Part shown: positions 11,201 to 26,200 of the stretch, one piece after another
Position numbering within the stretch: the first letter of the stretch is position 1
How the letters are laid out: every line of letters starts with the position of its first letter
NCBI RefSeq assembly: GCF_023343835.1
Contig: NC_064437.1
Span: 258,001 to 322,000 of the forward strand
Direction: 5' to 3'
Origin: Lagopus muta
Lineage: Eukaryota; Chordata; Aves; Galliformes; Phasianidae
DNA: 64,000 bases
Program-made: the position numbers and the translations under genes
Notes under the pieces: generated by a model
What the model was told of the DNA's origin: nothing
The model's database searches: none
The model's input: only the letters and a program-made list of their open reading frames with translations

Positions 11201-14200
11201 CGCAGCCGAGGTGCTGCCAGTCCCCACTGGCCAGCAGTAAAGCTGCCTTGTGGCACAGACCAGGAGGGGCTGGGGCTGTGCAGTGCATGCTGCTTCCATC
11301 ACGGCTCCTCCAGGGCCTCTGGGCACCCGCGGATAGCATCTCTTCTGGTGGGCTGTCAGCCCAGGAAGGGGATCAGGGCTGGCCCCTGCAGTGGGAGAGC
11401 AGGGCTGTGCTCACTGAGCGCCAGGCTTTGCTCTGGGTTGGTCCAGTGACCTCCTAAGGTCCCTGCCAACTCTTCCCCTCTCCTTGAGGAAGCAGGAAGT
11501 TTTTTGTGTGTTGAGTTTTTGCTTTAGAAAGTTTTTTGTGGTCAGAGGGGAAGTGCCTTTTACTGTAACGCAGCCTGTGAAACGTTAGATGGAAGGAACC
11601 AGGTGGATTGGAAAGGAGCGGGACTGGTGTTTCTCCTCAGCCTCCATATGCTGTCTGCAGGTGATGCCACAGGCAAACACTTGGTGACACTGGTGTGATC
11701 TGCAGTTCTGAATGCAAATGCAAGCAGTGAATGAAGAGAGTGATGCAGCACCGCTGCTACAGCACCGGTGTTTAGTCAACATGCATAGGGGGGCACAGCA
11801 CTGTTGGTATGAAGTTCAGCGTATTGTTGGTAGGCTGTTGGTGAGGTTGCTGTGAAACCCCAGGTGAATTCCCTGTAAATCCATCATCTCCCTCAGACTG
11901 TTCTTTTGTTGCTCTTTCCTTTCTTGTGTATATTTCTGTGCATGGTAACGCAGCCTGGCGATGGACATTTATTTTATATTATCCCATTGAAATATAAGTA
12001 CTAGGGGTACGGGGGCATTTAAATTTAAAGCCAAAAAAAGCTTGCTGTGTAATTAAAACAGTATTTCATCTGTGTACACAGATAACAGGTCAGTATAAAT
12101 GCATTATATACATCTGATTGTATACATTTTATCAACGTAAATGGAGTTTGAATATTAAAAAAATGAAGCCTACTGCCACGTTGTTATTCGTCTTGCTTTG
12201 CGGGGGCTGAAATGAGGGAAGGTTACGCTAAGAACTATTTAAAAGCAGGCTAATTATGGAGCCTTCCATTTTTGTGTTCAACTCTCCTACATCAGGTTCA
12301 GTTCTTAGAAGCTCTGATCTTTGCATTTAGTGCCACGTAACAGAATAAGGGCAGGGGGCTGACTGATGTGCTCGGAGGAGGCAGCTGATGTGGGATTGTT
12401 GCTGGGGAGGCCTTCAGATGTGGGCTGTCTGAAACCTGTGCCTCAATGCTGGCGCCCTGCTGGGCACCCAGCTGCCGTGTCCTACAGAAGCCCATTCCTG
12501 GTGTGTTCTTCTTGGGGCACGAGGTGTTGCTTCTACGTAACCTAATGGGCTGTCTGACAGCATAGTGGGCATGAATCATCGGGCAGCATTTTGTTGGGTA
12601 ATTGTAACCAGCAAAAAGTGACTCTGTCAAGGGGATTTCATGGCATCCGTGTTGATTTCATTTCAGGTTCCTCGCAACCTACAACAGTCTGACAGACAAA
12701 CACCTGGCTGGATATTTCAGCAATGCCCGGATAAGGAGGCATCTTCAGAGATCAGGACTGGTGAGACTGAAAAGTTTCCTTTTCTGTGAAAGAAAATAAT
12801 TACGTTGTTAATTTTAATATTGCAGCAGTCAAAATACTGATGTTCTCTTGTTTACTTCTTAGAAGGATGAGTTATCCTTGGTAAGAATTTGACCCATGCC
12901 AAACAGTCGCAATGATGCTGTGCCAGATTGAAGCCCTGTGATTGTGCTTTGTCTCGGGCAGGATTGTTTAACTCAGGCATTTCCCACTCCACTGTTACCA
13001 GTGTTGGTCAGCAGGATCCATGAGGTTGTGATTGGGGCTGTGGAGTATAGGGCTGGAAACAGAATGGCAGGGATCTGGGTGTAGCTGAGCTACGTGCTGA
13101 GCCCCATGTGCCAAAAGGTTGAAAGGTGCTGGTAATGCTGAGGAAATGCTTGGACTCTCCTTGTTTAAATAGTCTCAGAACTGTTCTTCAAGTGTTCAGT
13201 GGAAAACTGTAAGATTTGGTAAATGTGCTCAATATTTTTAAAAATCCTTGAGTGGATTTTTGCGCAGAGGCAGATGCAACCCTTACACAGCAGGCAGGCA
13301 AGTATTTAATTCCTCTCTGCTGAGTTATGGGGGATAGCCCATGAAGAGTAAGGCTGAGCCTCAGCTGTTACGAACCGTGACTGCTTCTCTCCTGCTTTCT
13401 TCGTTTGGCTGATTGGGTCCATGGTGAAACTGCAGTCCTGTGCTGGGAAGGTGAGCCCCAGCACCATGGCAGAAACAAGAGGTGATGGCTAATGGGTGAG
13501 AAAGTCATGCTCCTGGGAAGCTGCACTCTGTTTAGAAAAGTTCATTTTGTCCTCCTCTTCTTTTTAGTTACGTTTTACATTTTTTATGGCAGATCTCAAA
13601 AAGTGGAAGAATAATACCAGAGAAAGAATACCGCCGGAATGCTCTGAGGAGGGATCACCAGAGATACGTTCAGGAGTGCCTGGGGCGGGATGTATTTCTG
13701 AAGGTCCTTGACATGGAGGTATGCATTCACTGCTGGTGGGCAAGCCTTCTCAGGTCCTTTTTACTGGCACTTGTGGCTGTTAACTCGTACTGGATTGTTT
13801 TCTGTAGCTGTGCCCCCACGCTCCCATGAAAGGCTCTCCTTTGCTTGGAAAAAGGGCAGTTATTGTGCTTGGCATACCTCACGTGAAACCTCCGTTGGCC
13901 TTTAGTTCTTATGCTGTGCACTGCCTCAGCCTTGCTGCATTGGCTCACTGCTTTAACACCCCGTGGTGTTAAATAGGTGCAGGGTGTCTGAGATGGCTCT
14001 GTTTAATGTGGGGGATGAGCAATCTGTAGGAGAAAGTACTGTGCTGCTGCTGTAATCCAGGAGCACTTCCCTTTGGGAGTAAAGGGTGGTGAGAAAGCAG
14101 CTGGAGCTCTCAGAGTAACTCAGGCCCTTATCTACTCATCTCCTTTTCCTACAGAGACGTAGGCACACGGTGACCACACAGCACACCCTGGTAAGTGATT

Positions 14201-17200
14201 TCTCCAAAGAGCTCCTGCCATTTTGAATGGAGTTGAACAGAGATGCCATGTAACAAACACAAAGGCTGGAGCTGGAGAAGCGTAGAAAAGATAGCTTTAG
14301 TGATACACCTGAATCCTCCTATTTCTTCCTGTACACGATGACAAAACTAGTTAAAATTAATAGATTATAAGATAATATCTACAGGACGAGTTTGTCTAAT
14401 TTTTTTTTTCAAGTAATAATAATTTAAATATAGTTATTTGTCTTATCTGAGTACGAAATTTGAGCACATCCCTGCTCTGTATCATGGACACAACTGATCC
14501 CTGCAGCTTTAAAATGCTCATTTGTTCCCTTACCAGTGTTAAGATACAGAGGTGCAATGCAAATGAACTGAATCACCAGCGGTTTAATAATAGGGTTCAG
14601 CAAGGGTAATGATGAGGGAGAGGGCAAGTGATAAGCAGAACAGAAACAAGTGTTCTTGTGTTGACACCTCATTATGTCTCTTACTGAGATTCCTCTTTCT
14701 CTTACATTGACAGCGTCATCATCAGCTGGAAGTAAGAAGGAAACTTGAAAGTTCTGTATGGAAGGAGAGGGTGCAGAAAACCAGGGTAAGACTTGAATGC
14801 TACTGAATGCTGGTGGAATGTGACAGTTTTGCTGCGTTAAATAACAGCCATAATGAGTCAGGCCAGAGATTTATTGAAACAGGTGTCCTGCCTCTGTTGC
14901 TTATGGAATAAGTAAACAGGCAAGCAGGGGATGATCCGGGTTACATCTTCTACTCTGCAATTCAGAAACTTCCATGCTTGTGTCTGATTTCTTCTGAGTG
15001 TACTTCTGCAAAATTCTTGGTTGTGCAATTTAAGAAATTGTGTGAAATAGTACTTCTTCCTTTGCATTTCTGCACAGTAACTCATTTACCTATTGTCTGA
15101 TTATTCTATCCAATGCTTCACTGTTTGCAATATGACAAAGTTAACAACTGCTCCCCTTTTCCAAGACATGGCTTTGCATGCCTTTCTAATATTCCTTCTC
15201 AGCGTTCCAAGCTGAAGAGCCTCAGTCTATTGAGTCTTTCACACATGAGGCTTCTCATTACTGTTCACATTTTTTTTAACCTTTTCTAGTTCTTTGTTTC
15301 TGTTTTGAAATGGCAAACCAGAACTGGATGAATAATTAAGGATAAGTGATGCAGCTCTTCCCTCTTAGTAATCCTAGACTCTGTCTGCATTTGATTGCTG
15401 CTGAGCACTGAGCTCATGTTATCAGCTGTTGGCCTCTCCATGTGATATTTACCAGAACCAGTGTGTAAGTAATGAAGAAAGGTTTGAGGTCTTCCCTTTG
15501 GTGTCATGTAGGTAAAGCTTGATTCTGTGGTTGTGACTGCCAGGCAAGTCCCACAGAAGTCAATGGTTCTTCTTTGCATGAAGTCACCTGGGTGCATATG
15601 GGAATATTTTTTTTCTCATTTTGGCTGAAATATCCTCAACATCTTATTTCTTTATAAGGAGCCTGCATACATTGAGAGGAATATATTGGGAAGATAGCTG
15701 TTTCTTTGAGCAGTGGAAAAATGATGTCAAATCTCTTAGAATTAGGTAGTGCATTTATGAGTAATTAAGAAAAAAAAAGGAAATTTACTTGAAAAATACT
15801 CATTATTCTGGTAACTGCAAAAACATAATTTACTGCCTGAACTGCTGCTAGAGAAATGGAAGCCACATAATTCTACTGGGGAAAGAGTGTGATGAAAACA
15901 TCCCGTTAAGGGATTCTGGATTGGAGTAAATTTGGAACATAAATGAAAGCTACTTTCAGTGAGCAATGTAAGGGAAATGCCTGTGGGTAAATGCTCTGCC
16001 GTGGTGCTACACTGGTATGCAAGGACCTGGTAGGAGTTAGCAGTAATTCAATTCTTACCTCAACTGGAATTGCCTGAGTAACCAGTCTGAAAGGAAAGGA
16101 ATGGCAGATGACAGAGAGAGTGAGAGACACAGCTCTCTATTTCCAGAAGGGTGGTCAGCCCAATGTGGTGCTTTGGAGAAGAAAAGGCAGGGAGGGGCAG
16201 TGGGGCAAGGAAGTAGTGGAAGCACTCAAAGTTAAAAAAGAAAGAGATCTTCAACCAAACCGAGGCTGGGAGAGAAACAAAGGCTGGTGAATTGAATTTG
16301 GTTGTAGAGCCAATACAGAGAAATGAAATAGAGGTGGGAACAAATCTTTACCCTTATGCTCTCGCTCTCCCCTTCTTCTCTTTATTTTATTTCTTTCCTT
16401 AGCAGATCTTCCACTGGACCTAGGCAGGCTGACTGCCATCACCATCCAGTGAAAGACAGACAGAAGCGAGCTCAAACATGGCTGTTGGTTAGTACCTCAG
16501 ACACGTGCACTGTTGTTCTTCTAGATGGAGCGACCCAGAAGACCAGTGGAAGATGCTAACCCTGTGCACTCCCCACACCCACCGCTTGGCTCCAGAAATC
16601 CTTACGGACGCCATCCTTTAATGGCTGGAGAACCAGCTGCTCGTTCACAATTGGTGAGTTCCACCAAATACTTCATATGCTGTAATGCAAGCACACACAA
16701 ACCAGTGTGCACATATACCTGTAACTTCTGTGCTTAACCTATGCCATCGACTGCCCTGATGGTTGCACACAAGATCCTCATCCTTCATTTGTGGCCGACT
16801 TCATGTTACATTAAAGAGAAGTCTAGAGAAGCTGATGTTGCAGGAATGGCGCATTAAAACATGTAAAAATATATTTGCTTTGTGATAAATCTGTTTTAAT
16901 CTTTCCTTTTTATCTGCCATGTTGCCCAAAGTTAAATATGTAAATATGTACATTAAACATCATCATCACATGGCTGTAGGCAAAGTCTACATATGTTGTA
17001 AAGCCCTGACATCAGTGGAGGCCCTTTAGAAAAAGAAGCTGAAGAGGTGGAATAAGAGAACGCTCTTCCAGAAGGCTGCGCTTTGGAGCTCCGCTCAGAA
17101 TCTCCCTACTATGTTAACAGGCAAAGAAGAAATGTTAGTGCACTGAGGAAGTGCAATGATCCCAAAATCTAAGATCAAAGGCCAAATATACACTCCAGTT

Positions 17201-20200
17201 CTTACTGGTTTCAATAATGATATTTGGTGATATTTAGAACTGAATGACCTTCTCCTCCCTGTCCCATACAGAGGGCTCCTGGGCCTACAGTTGATTATAG
17301 AGGTGGACATCCTTCTGATCAGCAAAGATCCAAGGAGTTGGCCTTTTTAAAGGCAGTAAGTGATTTTTTAATACGTTTTCTTAGATGTCAACATTTTACT
17401 TGATATTCTGGATGAAAGAAAAAATGTCAGAGAAATGCTGAGAATTGAATAACGATGAGCATGCTTTCATTGTGCGTTTTCTCAGCGTTCATGCATTCAA
17501 GTCACCAAAGCAGAGCATATTGCTGTAGCTCCTGTGAGTTCACTGCCTTTGTTTCAAGGCTGTACTGTGAATGAACAGGAACAGTTTTTGGACTCTTAAT
17601 TAGAGATTCCTGAAGGGTTCTGGCTCTACAAGACCGAGAGGTACTAGAAAATTAAATTTCCTGAAGGTATCTGAGCACCACTCTTTGATGCTGATTACCT
17701 TCATTGGCACTGTATCTTTCTCCTGTATGGTGCTGTTCTGTATGGAAGCTATGCCCTGAGATATTCTAGCTGTTTTCTTTTTCCTCTTCTAGGCTTCTTC
17801 CCATCGACCAAATACAGCTCCAGGAAATATGCAATACCCACTTCGACTTCAGCCGCTCCACAGCTGCGCTGCAGCAGGGGCTGTTCCAAGGAGTTCAGGC
17901 TCTAAACAAAAGTGCCGCACGCTTGAAAATTACCAGCAGTTTGCTAGTGGGGTGAGACCCTATTTCATTTGGAAAACAATACCTGTTAGGCACAGCTTTG
18001 TAGTACTGCCCAGTACTGTAGTTCCCAGAGCTGTACACTTACTGCTGGTTGACATGCCTGCCAAACAGTTGACAACAGCCTTGACTCAAACTCTCCTTTT
18101 TCACCCCCTCCCCCCCCAATAGTCAGGTTGTGCAGAGTTCTTTCTGCTTGTGCTCAGGACATTTATCTGTGTGTGATGTTTCCAAGCAACTCACCTTGGT
18201 TTCTCCATTTGTGCCTGTTGCTTTTCAAATGGAAAAAGAAGGTGTTTGGCACAGAAAGGTTCTCACAGAACTTCTTGATGCTTGAAATTCTAAAAGTATG
18301 TATGTTACTAAATGCAAAGAGCAGTCAAACCATGGTTGGTTCAGTTATGCTCAGTAGCTATTTTTGCATGGCCTTTTTAGCAGTTACTTTTTTTGTTGTT
18401 GTTGTAGAGAGAGAGAAGTGGGTTAAGACTTATAAACTCAATGGAATATGCATCTGGGAAATCCCCATACCGACTCCCTGTCATTAACAACTATCTGATA
18501 CCAGTGCCACCTCCTACCCTGCAAAAAGGAGACAGGAGTGTAAAGGCAGTGAGAAATGGGACTTCCAGAAGGAGACGATTTCGTCCCACCACTGCACCAA
18601 ATGGCTTAGAGCAACTTGTAGCCAAGGTAGGTTATTTGTCTACTTTTGTGTTCATGGGCAAGTATATTACCTTCCTAGCTGACATACTCAGAGCTTAAGC
18701 AAAATTTAGGAGTGTATGAAAGTTTCATATTTTACATTGGATCTTCAGCCAGCTTTGGCTCCTGGAAGTAAAGCTGTGGGAATACAGGATTGGATCATTA
18801 AATTTGGTTCCTTCAATCTCACACAATTCAATACAAAGGATTTTCAGTCCAAAATCTTTTATTGCCTTTCTGCAATAGAACTGTAAAACACTTTTCATCT
18901 TGAGCAGCTCAAGGCCTGTCTTAAAACGCTGAAAGTCTCAGATGCAGGTGGCGTGCATGTGATCTTTGTGTTCACCTTTGTTATGGTTGAAAACTGAGTA
19001 CATTTTTGTGTATTTTCTGCTGCAGAATTCTGGAGAACTCCCTAAGCCCTCATTACACAGCAATGCATTTGTTACCATGATCTTTCTGGGAAAAAGTGTG
19101 CATTTGTCTCACGATGATTCTGATTATAGAGATGAAATCAAAGTCTATCAGCAGCATTGTGGAGGAGAAAACCTTTGTGTCTACAAAGGCAAGCTGTTGG
19201 AAGGAGGTAAGGATAAAGATGGGAGGAGTTCATTTTGATACCGGCAACATCTTCTTTTTGGCTAAAACAATGATGTGATATTGAAATGATTTCAGCTGAG
19301 CTCAGTCTTGATATGTGTGCATCCAGGGACTGTGCTCTGTCTGCCTCTGAACTAAAACTGGATCTTCTGCTTCTCAGTTGAAGATGAGGTTACAATTCCT
19401 TTTTCAATTTGTCTTAGAATTATGATATAAAGAGTTTAAAGAGCTAATTTAACAAAATGCTGTAGCTTAGATTAATTTTGTATGGAGATGTATAGTTAAT
19501 AAAATAGTTGTAGCAGTAAACTGTCCTTAAATCCAGGTTATCTTTTTCTGACTTGCTGCAATACATCAGTACATGTTTATTCCAGAAGGAAAAGTAACTA
19601 GAAAGAGCCCAGTTCCCATCTCTTCTATGTGAATGCAACTCCATCAGTTTCTTTACAGTTGCTCATACTGGTCAATCTCATCAATATTCTGTTCTGGGAA
19701 GTTAGGAAGGGGGAATGACTGGGAGACTTTCACTGGTGAAGCAGAGAGTTATGTGCCTCATTCTAGCTCGCAGAACTGGCCATGTCTGGATTTGTCTTTT
19801 CACTGAATAGGGGAACATTGTTCAGAGATCCCTGCACTTCAGCCTGTTCACTGGGGTTATGGATGCACAGCAGTGTGCCCATAGATCTGGCCCAAAGATG
19901 TTTGTTGCAGCTTTGTCCCAGCCATACAAAAGGTGTCTTTTGTGCGTGCTTTCATGGCTCTGAGACACATTTGCACCTCTTGGGGAACCTGACAGAGCAG
20001 TGTGACTTCCTCCATACTGAGGTGTGCTCAGTTTGCTTTGAAAGGATGCTATGAGCTGTGGTTAAAGGCAGTACAGCCCAATCTCTCCTGGCACAGAACT
20101 GAGCAGCAGCGTCAGTGCCCCTACCATTTAGATGCCTAGCAGTACCCTTACTGAATGGACTGAAAAGACTCCAGAAATGATATCTTTCAGCTGCTTAGTG

Positions 20201-23200
20201 TTGCTTATCAGTAAGACCATGTTACTATAGGCCTGGAGCCACTAACATTGCAGTGGTACTGACCTAGAATCTGGACTGCACTCTGCAAGGAGCTACACTG
20301 CGATGGAGTTTTAGCTTGTTATGTTTGTGTCCATCTTCATAGTTCTGAGTTGGAAAGAGATAAGACTGCTGTGTTCAGAGGAGGGTAGGGTTTTACCAAT
20401 TAATTTATAAAGCTGGGAATGAAAGAACTTGACCTGGAACAGCTGGTTGCTCTGGCAATGATGCAGATGGAGCCCAACAAATGCAGTGGGCTGACAGTAA
20501 AGCACAAACTTATTCTTTGACCTCTCTCCTTTCCATGGTTTCAGAGACATTTCAGTTCGTCTCCAAGAGGCACCGTGGTTTCCCATTCAGTCTCACCTTT
20601 TTTCTCAATGGGATGCAAGTGGACAGGTTGAGCTCTTGCTGTGAGTACAGACATCAGAAGCGTTCCAGGCTTGGAGGCAGACATGGATACTTTGGATTTC
20701 TCAATGTGGAGGGAGCATCTCCTTGCTATAGGTGCGGAGACAAATGTCCTTTTTCATAAAGTGTTACAAGCTCAGTTTTTAGAGTGTTGTTTCCTTGTTA
20801 TTAATCTTCCTGGTGTACCACAGCTCTGTAGAGCCTGGTTGGTTTCTGAACACCTCTAGGAAAGTGCATAACTGAGCTTTTACCCTTCAAAGGCCTATAT
20901 TCAAGGATTTTGTAGTGGAAATGCTAAGTCATGGCCTGAAATGATAACTGAGCACCTGGTGGGAAGGCAGGGCCAACCCAGGGGGGCTCAGGTGCATGTA
21001 ATGCAATGCAATGCACCTGAGTGACTGGAAGGGCTGGAGCCAGGATCCACCCCTTCCCAGACCTCATTTAAGGGTTGGCAGTGGAGGTGAGGGTATCTTG
21101 CTGGAGATCCCTGCCTACCTGAGGCCTTCCAACAGTAAGCAGCTTTTTTCTTTTGTTTCTGTATCCATGGCTGCTTTTGAGCTTGTTCTCATTTGCTGCA
21201 GCCTAGGATTGTGCTGCTTTGCTATTATTGCTGTATTTTCTATCACATTATAGTATTAGAGTTGTCATCCAAATCTGCTGATTTTCTGCTGCCTCTTCAA
21301 ATACACTGTGAAGTATTCATGGCAGTGGGCGATGTTTGCATCATAGCACTCATCTATCAGCTTGCCAGGGGGCCATCAGTGATTCACCAGGAGGAGTAGT
21401 GGTGGTGCAATATAAGTGTGCTACCTGTGTGTTTCTGATAGTATCTGTAGGGAATAATCTAGTGCTGTTTAGTAAACTGTAGTTTTCGGGATTTTCTTTG
21501 TGATAGTGGAAAAAATGTATGTTTCATTTTTAAACAACGCTGCCTTTCAGGTGGGATTCTGCTGAAATACTACTGGCTGCTGAATATAAGAGTATTGAAT
21601 ATGAATTTTGATGATTTTCATGAGCCTCCTAACCATAAAATAGAGGGTCTGCCATTCATTTTCTTTATGCTAGAAGAGCAGTCTTAATGTGTTGCTCCAA
21701 GTGCTTTGTGTTCTAGCAGTTTGGGTTTCTGTTAGACAGGAAAAACAGAACAGATATTTAAAATAATCTAGATTGAGTCTTCTTCACCCACAATTATTTC
21801 ACTCTGCAGACAAATTAAAAAGTGTCATCACTGTAGAAGCCAGGTTATCATGTTATTTGGTGTTAAAGCAGAATCTGGATCCAACACGCTTGGAGCTTCT
21901 CTCCCGTCTCAGTAATTATATCTGTGCAGATCATGCTTGGTGCAACTTGAATTAATCAAGAATGGCCAGGGTTGGAAAAGACCTTAAAGATCATATAATT
22001 TCAACATCCCTACTGTGGGTAGGGTTGCCAACCGCTGGACTGATGTTCACTTCTGATAATCTTGATTTGTTTATAATTCAATTGTGGGGATGGCCTTACT
22101 GTCCTTAAAGGCAGATCTGTGTCTGTGAGCATGTGAGGATTTGAGAGTGTTCCTCAGAGCTGTCTGTATCCTTGTCTGAGAGGTGAAGTGGAGGCAGATA
22201 TGTACCTGATTTCACATCTAGTAATGAGATGAATAGGTCACTGTCTGCTCTTTTTGCACTGTGCACTGACAGAATGTCACATTTCCCAATACTCCTTGTA
22301 TTGTTTTTTGTTGTTTGTTTTTGTAGATGCATTATTGCGATGGGTCTGGACAAAAAGCCGTCCCCTCCCAAGAGGGAGATGGAGGAGAACTGTGAGGGAA
22401 AGCAAGTGGGTTCCTGGAAAGATGGAGTTCGCAGTGAGCCATGTGGTAGCAGCACTGATCAGAAATCAAGCAAAGAATCGGTGCTAGTCATCTTACCAAG
22501 TCACGAAGCAGATGTGGAAACTGTTGAGGACAAAATGGAGACTGGACAGGATTACCAAAGAGAAGAAGGGACGAAACTACCCAATTGTGAGGCTGAAGAT
22601 AGTCAGGAAGATACTGGTAAAAATGGTACAGTATTCCAAAACACAAGTGTGAGATGAAATCTAGGAGAGGCTGATTCCGGAGAAAGTATAGCACTGTGGG
22701 CCCCCAGCTTCACCTGAAGAGCATACCTCACATGTGAGGAATGTGCTGGGGGTGGGTCAGTGGGCAATAACTGTATCTGGGTAATAAACTAAGCAAGGGT
22801 CCTTTCATCCAAGTAATGGAATGAGAGGCTTTTGCAAGAGCCAAGGAAGCAAGTCAGGCTGAAACAAGAGCCTGAGGTGGATGGGAAAAGAGCAGGAGGG
22901 CGAGGCACAGTGAAGGGACAGCAGTGGAGACAGAATGGCAGCAGGTGGAGAAGAGCAGGAAGAAGAAATGAGGCTGTGTGGGAGTAGGGATCCAGTGGGT
23001 CTGAAATAAGACATCAGTGTGAGATGAATGCAGAGATGGTGACAGCTGGGGTGGGAGGGGGAGGACTGCCTGCCTCCTGATGCTACGTGGTGGGGAGGGA
23101 GGTGGGAGAGATGTGCAGCAGCAAAATGTCAGCAAGATTGAGAACCTGGTGAAATACTTTGGTCTGCTCTCTTACCTGTTGCCAGTGGCAGTGAGATGCT

Positions 23201-26200
23201 TTGTTCACCTAAAGCTCTTTCCAGTCTCTTTTCCACTATGCTTCCCCAGGGCAGTGGGCATGTAGCCTAGATGTTGGAGCTCAGAGAGTATTTGGGCACT
23301 GCTCCCAGGTGTAGGGTTTGGATTCTGTGTGGAGCCAGGAATTGGGCTTGATGATCTTTGTGGGTCCCTGCCAACTTGGGTTGCTCTGTGATTCTGTGCC
23401 TGCCCCAGCTCACTTTCTGGCTGTCTGTAATAATGGGACGGTTGTCCTTTCCCGAGCGCTCCCACCACCAGATGTGGCTGCCTGATTGTGCCCCTTTTGT
23501 TCGAGTCCCACTTGGTTTCTGTTGATTGGAATTTAAAAGAAAGGAGCAGAGAGCATCTGCTCTTGCTGTAATTCTCCCTAAGGGCCGTTTCATATGTCAG
23601 GCGAAGATGACATCTGCAATATGAAAATGACTTCATACTGAGAACAAACCAGTGCCACCTACACAGTCTGCTTTGTCTTTGGTTGGCATACACCAGCGGT
23701 GTACCCAGCTGCCTCGGAAGGAAGGGACAGATATTTCCACCTGTTCTTTCACTACACCTCAGCATAAAGCCCTTTTTTGGAGTATGTCTTACTTGGAGAG
23801 AGGCTTTCATTCCTACTTCCTATTCCTTTTTTGCCTTCATGATTTTTGCACAGCATCCTCGTTATTCCCGGTGGATGTTTTTGTGGTTAATCAGGCTGTT
23901 TCCTTTTGTTAGGCACCTTGCTGAGATACCAAAGGCCTTACTTCTAGCAATGCTGTTGGAATCTGTCAATTTTACAGTACAGAAAATAAATCTACTTATT
24001 CCCTTAATCCTCTTTGTCTGGATAATTGTTTATTTGCTTAATTGCTTTTGCATCAGATATTCTTCACCTCTGTCTTTGGTATCCAGTCACTTCAGGACTT
24101 TAAAAGTACTGGTGAAAAGAGAAAGTAGTGAGCAGTTATGGTGAAAGGTGAGAAATGATGGCCTGAGGGGCAGCTGGTGTGTCAGCAGTGGCTGCTCTTC
24201 TGCACAGTGCAGATGTGTTGCCTCTGCTGTGCCATGAGCTGGTGCTGGCAGCGAACCTGCTGAGTTGTCAATGGTAATCCTGGCTTTGCTGTGCATTCCA
24301 GTGCCTGGGATGTTAAGTAGTGCAGCCTTGTCTGGAAAGGAAAGTGTGCTCTAATGTATATGCATAAAGAGAATTCTTGCCTATAGATCTGAACAGAGTT
24401 ATCTGTCATATGTTACAAGTTGTTGGGCCAGCAGTCTGGGATGAAGGCCAGACCCTGTTGATACAAAAATGGCAATTCTGCTGTAAGCTTCATTTTTCAC
24501 CAAGATTTTCACCTGGGAACTGAATGAACATATTGGAGAAGTGTGAAAATAGAATGTTCTCCTGCAGCCCCCTTTAGCTGGGTTTAATTCACTTTGTAAG
24601 TCACTTCTCTGTTAATTAGCCATGTCAATCCACGTTTATCTTATTTCCCAATTACTGTATATCACCTTTCTCTGCTTTTCTCTGCTACTTCTATATTTGC
24701 AACAAGATTTTCTCCCGTAATAAGAGATTGTCTTGCATTTTATTTCTGAGTTTGCCTAACTCTTCTAGTCTCCTCAGTGGCTAGTGTTTTTCTAATTTGT
24801 TTTTAGTGTATTAATTATACTTGTTACATCATTCTGTAGCTTTATTGCATTTTTGCTACTCTACCTATTGAAGAACTTGATGCTTTTCTATGAAATTGTA
24901 CTCTTGCAATTCCTGTCTATGGTCTTAGATTATCTCATGTCTTCTAAAAGGAGTGAGTAAGCAAAGGGAAAAGAAAATTAATGTAGTTAACCTCCATCTG
25001 CTGAAAAAGAACTTCAAGAGTTGTGAATTCCATCTGCTGTTTCATTGTGTGGCTCTTCTATTTTAGAGTATGATGAAGATTTTGAAGCAGATGAAGTTAA
25101 TGAAGAAGGACAGACTGGTGATCAAAGGAATGGAATGTCAAAGTCATCCCCAGATGATGAAAAACATAATTTAGACTATGAAGAGGAGAGTAAAGACGCG
25201 TCACAGAAGGCACTGCAGGCCTCTGACAGTGAGAAAGATGAGAGTGATGGGCGTTCTGACAGTACCTCAGAGAATGGCAAACGAGGTCAGCTTTTTATGT
25301 AATGAGGCTCACAGACGTTGACCTGTGCGTGTTTTACATTTTGTGTACGTTCAGTAATGTATATTGAATCTGTGTGGAAAGATTATGTAATTGAGTTGGT
25401 ACTGAACTGGTAGAAGATGGCTATCTTGTCTGTTCTTATTGATTCTACCATCTGTCACTGAACCGCAGCCAAATCTGTGGGGCGCTGTGTGTGCCAGCTC
25501 ACAGCAGACACTGCTGAAATGTTTAGTGGGGGAAGTGGAGGTGGTGCCAGTCAACAGATTAGCCCTAAATGTTGTGGGCAAACACGTAATGATCACAGGC
25601 ATCCCTGAAGCCGTGACCATTACACCTTCTAAGATGAAAAGTGCACGTTTTCAAAAGTCACCTGCATGCCTGAAATAATGCCTTTTAGATTTGAGAATTA
25701 CTCTCTTCAATGACTGAATAATTGGAACCTCAGCTTTATACCCTGCTACATCATTGCCGCTATCCTGCTTTGGAGAGGGAAGCGCCATCACCTCAGCTTT
25801 CTGTGCTGCAGGCAGAGCTTAGGCAGTGTTTGAGGGTTATAGAATGGCAGCATGGTGGGGGTGGAAGGACTCTCACGGCCCCCCCGGCCCACCCCTGCCA
25901 TGGGCTGGGTGCTGTCACCAGCTCAGGCTGCACAGGGCACATCCATGGCCTCGGGCACCTCCAGAGCACTCTAGTTCAAGTCTGGCCGTGACAAAGAGCC
26001 AGTCGGTGTGATGTGCTGTGGTTCTTGATCCAGGTGTAGGCACAAAGGTGTGCAGTGAGGTGTTCTAGGCATTATTATTACTAATTCAGAAAGACTAAGC
26101 TATCCCAGAATATATAGTTAGCATATATATATCTACATTAGCAAATATTTTATATTTTATTTATATATTTTTAGCATATATATATATATATTAGCATGCA

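Larger units (their letters stand above)
8278..12666 (+). other. ERICH3 intron 1
   Basis: This 4.4-kb intron starts in CpG island and then holds two CR1 fragments (about 9.03-9.29 and 9.64-9.90 kb). The rest is unique sequence with short ORFs lacking splice or family support. Confidence 0.75.

Noticed and set aside
23205-23810. Minus-strand ORF of 201 codons
   Set aside because: It lies in an ERICH3 intron and overlaps a CR1 tail; no domain recognised.
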